A DNA stretch of 43,213 bases from an uncultured Oscillospiraceae bacterium (GTDB lineage: Bacteria > Bacillota > Clostridia > Oscillospirales > Acutalibacteraceae), in the NCBI GenBank assembly GCA_900552115.1, contig URYP01000005.1, forward strand, positions 1 to 43,213, given 5' to 3'. Positions within the stretch are counted from its first letter, which is position 1; each line of letters starts with the position of its first letter. Position numbers and translations under genes: made by a program. Positions 40,758-43,213 of this stretch are shown piece by piece. The notes beneath the pieces are model-generated. The model was not told the DNA's origin, searched no databases, and was given only the letters and a program-made list of their open reading frames with translations.

Positions 40758-41237
40758 ATGCGTTTGGCCTCTCGTATAACCCGTGTACTCATGTGGATAT
40801 CGCTGGTAGTATTTGGGGGATTTCAGTGGATTGCTGTTTTGGGCATTCACAAAAATAATGTCCGGGCCGTGAACGCCGGAAGTCCGGATACGGTCTATAC
40901 TATCTGGCCTTTGATAACGGCGATGACGATCCTGACACTGGCGGTGTTCTGGTTTGCGTTTATCCGCCGGCACCGCCTGCCGGGGGTGATTGCAGCCGGA
41001 ATTGCTTCCGCGGCGCTGTTTGCCATAGCGCTGGATATATGGCAGACCTTTGACGCGCAGGTGGTTGTCAGCGGTGGACTGGATCTTTGGACGCTGATCT
41101 GGCGGCACATGAGCTGTTTGCTGATTTTTGGGTTTATGTTGGCGTCCTATCTGTTGGAGCGTGCCGGCGGGGGACCGGTGGACGGAACTCCCGGCGAAGA
41201 AATAGCGTATATTCCCATTGCCGATGAAAAGCCATAA
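40758..41237 (+). CDS. Small membrane protein of unknown function
   Basis: I do not recognise this family. The 159-residue protein has about four hydrophobic helices: near 7-27 (VLMWISLVVFGGFQWIAVLGI), 49-69 (ITAMTILTLAVFWFAFI), 77-98 (GVIAAGIASAALFAIALDIW) and 114-133 (MSCLLIFGFMLASYLL), with a polar C-terminal tail. ATG 40758 lies eight bases after AAGGAGG, inside a longer frame that is rejected. It has its own promoter and a strong terminator 54 bp after the stop, so it is a single-gene unit, divergent from the response regulator. Confidence 0.8.
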   Translation: MRLASRITRVLMWISLVVFGGFQWIAVLGIHKNNVRAVNAGSPDTVYTIWPLITAMTILTLAVFWFAFIRRHRLPGVIAAGIASAALFAIALDIWQTFDAQVVVSGGLDLWTLIWRHMSCLLIFGFMLASYLLERAGGGPVDGTPGEEIAYIPIADEKP

Positions 41238-41290
41238 GAACGGTTGCGACTACACCGTCTACGGGAAAGCCGGAATATACCGCTCTGCAA

Positions 41291-41330
41291 AAAATGACTC
41301 TGCGGAAAATTCCGCAGAGTCATTTTAAAA
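41291..41330. terminator. Bidirectional terminator
   Basis: A long perfect palindrome (41291-41326, at least 15 pairs) with A and T flanks. It separates the convergent membrane protein and Xre genes. Confidence 0.93.
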
Positions 41331-41366
41331 TAAAGTACGCGTTTGACGGCTGCCTATACAGAATGG

Positions 41367-41804
41367 CTATATGTCACTGTTCGGGTCGCCTTCCGGCTCG
41401 TCTACCGGCAGGATATTCCAAACGTATTCCAGCAATTGTTCTTTCTGCTTTTTATCCAATTGCCGATAAAGAATCAAAAATTTGCGTTCATCGTCCGAAA
41501 GCGTAGACAACTCGTATGCGGGATGCTGCTCTGGTGAAATTGGCGGGGAATGGATGGGCAATATGGAGTTTCGGAAGAGGTCGTAATCGGGATCGACCAG
41601 ATGATCGACCGTTGTTTTGTAGATACGGGCGATACGCAGGGTTAATCCCAGATCAGGGTGACTTTTCCCCGTTTCGTAAAAAGCGTAGGTGCAGCGTTCA
41701 ATATGCAGTAAATCGGCCAGTTCTTTTTGTGTAAGGCCGCTTGTATAACGCAAGATACGCAGCCTCTGTGCCAGCAGGGGCAGCCGTTCTTTTTGTTTAG
41801 CCAA
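41367..41804 (-). CDS. Xre-family helix-turn-helix regulator
   Basis: A 145-residue cytoplasmic regulator. The N-terminal 65 residues form a Cro/C1-type helix-turn-helix (L-A-Q-R-L-R-I-L-R-Y-T-S-G-L-T-Q-K-E-L-A-D-L-L, then I-E-R-C-T-Y-A-F-Y-E-T-G-K-S-H-P-D). The tail is helical with LSDDERKFLILYRQLDKKQKEQLLEYV, a common dimerisation pattern in small Firmicute Xre proteins. The gene is less GC-rich than its neighbours, which may mean transfer. A weak TTACAT-17-TATTCT promoter lies upstream on the minus strand. No target or partner gene is adjacent. Confidence 0.88.
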   Translation of the reverse strand: MAKQKERLPLLAQRLRILRYTSGLTQKELADLLHIERCTYAFYETGKSHPDLGLTLRIARIYKTTVDHLVDPDYDLFRNSILPIHSPPISPEQHPAYELSTLSDDERKFLILYRQLDKKQKEQLLEYVWNILPVDEPEGDPNSDI

Positions 41805-42056
41805 TACAATCCCTCCCGAAATGGTTGTACGAAAAAATACAGAGAATACGGTTATCCTTTCTACAATGTAAGAATATTATACCAACTTTTTACGGAAATG
41901 CTCCCCATTGTGTAAAAGGTTAATGAAGATGATTATATACTCATACAAAATATAATTTTATAAGCTAGATGTGAACAAACTTGTCAAAATAAAAAACGAC
42001 AGATGCCACAGATGGAGGGATGTGGGAAAATTTAATAGAAAATAATGCGAATTCCC
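41805..42056. other. AT-rich gap without a gene
   Basis: The stretch between the Xre gene and the tRNA promoter is AT-rich. A longer minus-strand frame here crosses the tRNA gene and is rejected. I see no repeats or RNA genes. Confidence 0.6.
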
Positions 42057-42085
42057 TTGACGGGACAGGCAGGGTCTGGTATAAT
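42057..42085 (+). promoter_or_regulatory. Promoter of tRNA-Thr
   Basis: TTGACG (42057-42062), a 17-bp spacer and TATAAT (42080-42085) preceded by TGG. This is the best-matching promoter in the window. Confidence 0.92.
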
Positions 42086-42104
42086 ATAAAACCGTTAGTG
42101 AAAT

Positions 42105-42180
42105 GCTACCGTGGCTCAGCTGGTAGAGCAGCTCACTCGTAATGAGCAGGTCGTCCGTTCGAATCGGATCGGTAGCTCCA
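42105..42180 (+). tRNA. tRNA-Thr (anticodon CGU)
   Basis: The 76-nt gene folds as a standard cloverleaf. The acceptor arm GCTACCG pairs with CGGTAGC, followed by T and an encoded CCA. The D arm is GCTC...GAGC, the anticodon stem GCTCA/TGAGC holds the loop CTCGTAA, and the T loop is TTCGAAT. The anticodon CGT (CGU in RNA) reads ACG, threonine. It has its own strong promoter and a terminator directly behind, so it is an independent single tRNA unit. Confidence 0.97.
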
Positions 42181-42213
42181 AAGCAGATTGTTTTAAAACA
42201 ATCTGCTTTCTTT
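42181..42213 (+). terminator. Terminator of tRNA-Thr
   Basis: A 14-bp perfect palindrome (AAGCAGATTGTTTT with its complement) followed by CTTT, immediately after the encoded CCA. Confidence 0.88.
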
Positions 42214-42241
42214 ATTATGCCTGTTAAACGGAGGGTTACAA

Positions 42242-43078
42242 ATGAGGCCTGAACAGGCGACACGACCGTTGTTTAAAGAAGGCTGCTCCCATGTTTTGGT
42301 TCCGCCGGAACTGAAACGCGACTGCGGCCATTGTCATGGATTATGCTGCGTGCTGTTGTATTGCTCAAAGTCAGAGGGATTTCCACAGGATAAGCCGCCC
42401 GGTACGCCCTGTATATTTTTGGCGGCGGATTATCGCTGCTCCGTCCACGAACGGTTGGCGGAAAAAGGGCTGAGTGGCTGTATGGCGTTTGACTGCCTAG
42501 GCGCAGGGCAACGGCTTACACGGCTCTTGGAGGAGCATGGAGGGGAAAAATTCAGCGGCATCGCCAACAGACTGCCCCACATGATGGAACGGCATTGGTT
42601 ATGGTGGTGCCTGTGGCAGGTATGGTGGATACGTCCCTGTGCCGTACTTAAAGATGAGGCGCAGGCTTTGGTTAAGCAATTTCAGGCGGCGGATGATGAG
42701 GAGGAAGAAGCGGCTGCCCCAATGGAAGCCGCTCTCAACGAGGCCGCACGAAGCCTGCTTGCCCGTGCGGCCGAAATGGTATGTGCGGCCGTCGGAGGAC
42801 GCCTGGGACAGCCGGGCAGGGATTACGCCGGCCGCGACCTGCGGGGAGCGGATCTGACGGGCCGGGATTTCCGGGGTGCATGGCTGATGGGAGCTGATTT
42901 AAGGGGCGCCGGCGCTTATGGGGCAAACTTTATGGGAGCGGACCTGAGGGACACCCGTTTGGAGGATGCCGACCTCGGCAGCAGCCTTTTTCTCACGCCG
43001 GCACAGCTGCAGGCGGCCCGGGGAAACACCGCTACCAAGCTTCCCCCTTTTTTGGAGCCGCCGGATCACTGGAGATAA
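42242..43078 (+). CDS. Cys-cluster plus pentapeptide-repeat protein
   Basis: The 278-residue cytoplasmic protein has two parts. The N-terminal half has a metal-binding-like Cys/His pattern as in YkgJ-type Fe/Zn-chelating domains: C28, C31, C35, C36, C57, C66, H69, C80 and C85, with H-C-H-G-L-C-C and G-T-P-C. A Trp-rich segment (119-129) and a charged helical stretch follow. Residues 195-255 are pentapeptide repeats (A-D-L-x-G type: GADLTGRDFRGAWLMGADLRG and on), which fold as a quadrilateral beta helix. Related proteins with the same order occur in other Gram-positive bacteria as I recall; none has a known function. The start has GGAGG upstream. Its stop overlaps the next ATG (TAATG). Confidence 0.86.
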   Translation: MRPEQATRPLFKEGCSHVLVPPELKRDCGHCHGLCCVLLYCSKSEGFPQDKPPGTPCIFLAADYRCSVHERLAEKGLSGCMAFDCLGAGQRLTRLLEEHGGEKFSGIANRLPHMMERHWLWWCLWQVWWIRPCAVLKDEAQALVKQFQAADDEEEEAAAPMEAALNEAARSLLARAAEMVCAAVGGRLGQPGRDYAGRDLRGADLTGRDFRGAWLMGADLRGAGAYGANFMGADLRDTRLEDADLGSSLFLTPAQLQAARGNTATKLPPFLEPPDHWR

Positions 43079-43213
43079 TGGCGGTGGAGCTGCAAAAGCG
43101 GCAGCATCATAGGGGAAAATTCAAGCGGCGGTTTTTCATAAAAAAATGGCTCTGCGGAGTGCGATTGCCGTCACTTATAGGGATGTTAGCAGTTGGAATT
43201 ATAATAGGTCCGT
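43078..43213 (+). CDS. Start of a probable Na+/H+ antiporter (cut by the window end)
   Basis: From ATG 43078 a frame stays open to the window end (45 codons). After a basic stretch (KFKRRFFIKKW) it reads R-L-P-S-L-I-G-M-L-A-V-G-I-I-I-G-P, the signature of the first helices in cation:proton antiporters (CPA type). The usual hydrophobic helix before this motif is missing or much shorter than normal, so either the N-terminus is unusual or the true start and frame differ. The ATG shares a base with the preceding stop codon. Only a fragment is visible. Confidence 0.6.
   Translation, partial: MAVELQKRQHHRGKFKRRFFIKKWLCGVRLPSLIGMLAVGIIIGP

Noticed and set aside
41958..42263. 101-codon minus-strand frame
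   Set aside because: It runs through the tRNA-Thr gene and its terminator, so it is not a protein gene.

Overview
The window is a GC-rich chromosomal stretch of an endospore-forming member of the Clostridia, probably the Oscillospiraceae/Ruminococcaceae. This rests on gene content (a spoVAC-spoVAD pair behind a forespore-type promoter, strong Shine-Dalgarno sites, a Firmicute-type nusA-infB cluster, a GatCAB operon carrying a second AspRS) and not on a database search. I see no rRNA, CRISPR array, insertion sequence or prophage. Almost all of it is ordinary chromosome.

Layout. At 53-3062 (minus strand) lie spoVAD, spoVAC and a FAD/Rieske oxidoreductase. A small beta-barrel-like protein follows (3238). 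Next come dut-maf (3811-4820), methylglyoxal synthase (4971), hisS-aspS (5509-8651) and a four-gene Gld-type ABC exporter cassette (8839-13791). From 13913 a strong promoter reads into rimP-nusA-rnpM-ylxQ-infB-rbfA-nrnA-truB-ribF. There ribF is fused to a HAD phosphatase. rpsO and pnp follow, each with its own signals, and then an RsmF-type rRNA methyltransferase. A minus-strand operon aspS2-gatC-gatA-gatB (32167-27234) makes the amide aminoacyl-tRNAs. It is divergent from NADP-isocitrate dehydrogenase, and the two promoters lie back to back.

From 33780 there is a DUF1836 regulator, an NfeD-like protein with a His/Asp-rich loop and a flotillin. A convergent minus-strand block follows: OmpR-type response regulator, histidine kinase and an HtrA protease. 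The right end holds a small membrane protein, a Xre regulator, a single tRNA-Thr(CGU) with its own promoter and terminator, a Cys-cluster/pentapeptide-repeat protein and the first codons of a probable Na+/H+ antiporter.

Most notable points: (i) the RibF-HAD fusion; (ii) two AspRS paralogues that differ at the anticodon-domain position separating tRNA-Asp-specific from non-discriminating enzymes, the second sitting with gatCAB; (iii) a well-matched sigma-G promoter that moves the spoVAC start to an internal TTG; (iv) a strong bias to extended -10 promoters (TGG before the -10); (v) a palindrome inside the promoter of the DUF1836 regulator. No clearly new multi-gene system was identified.
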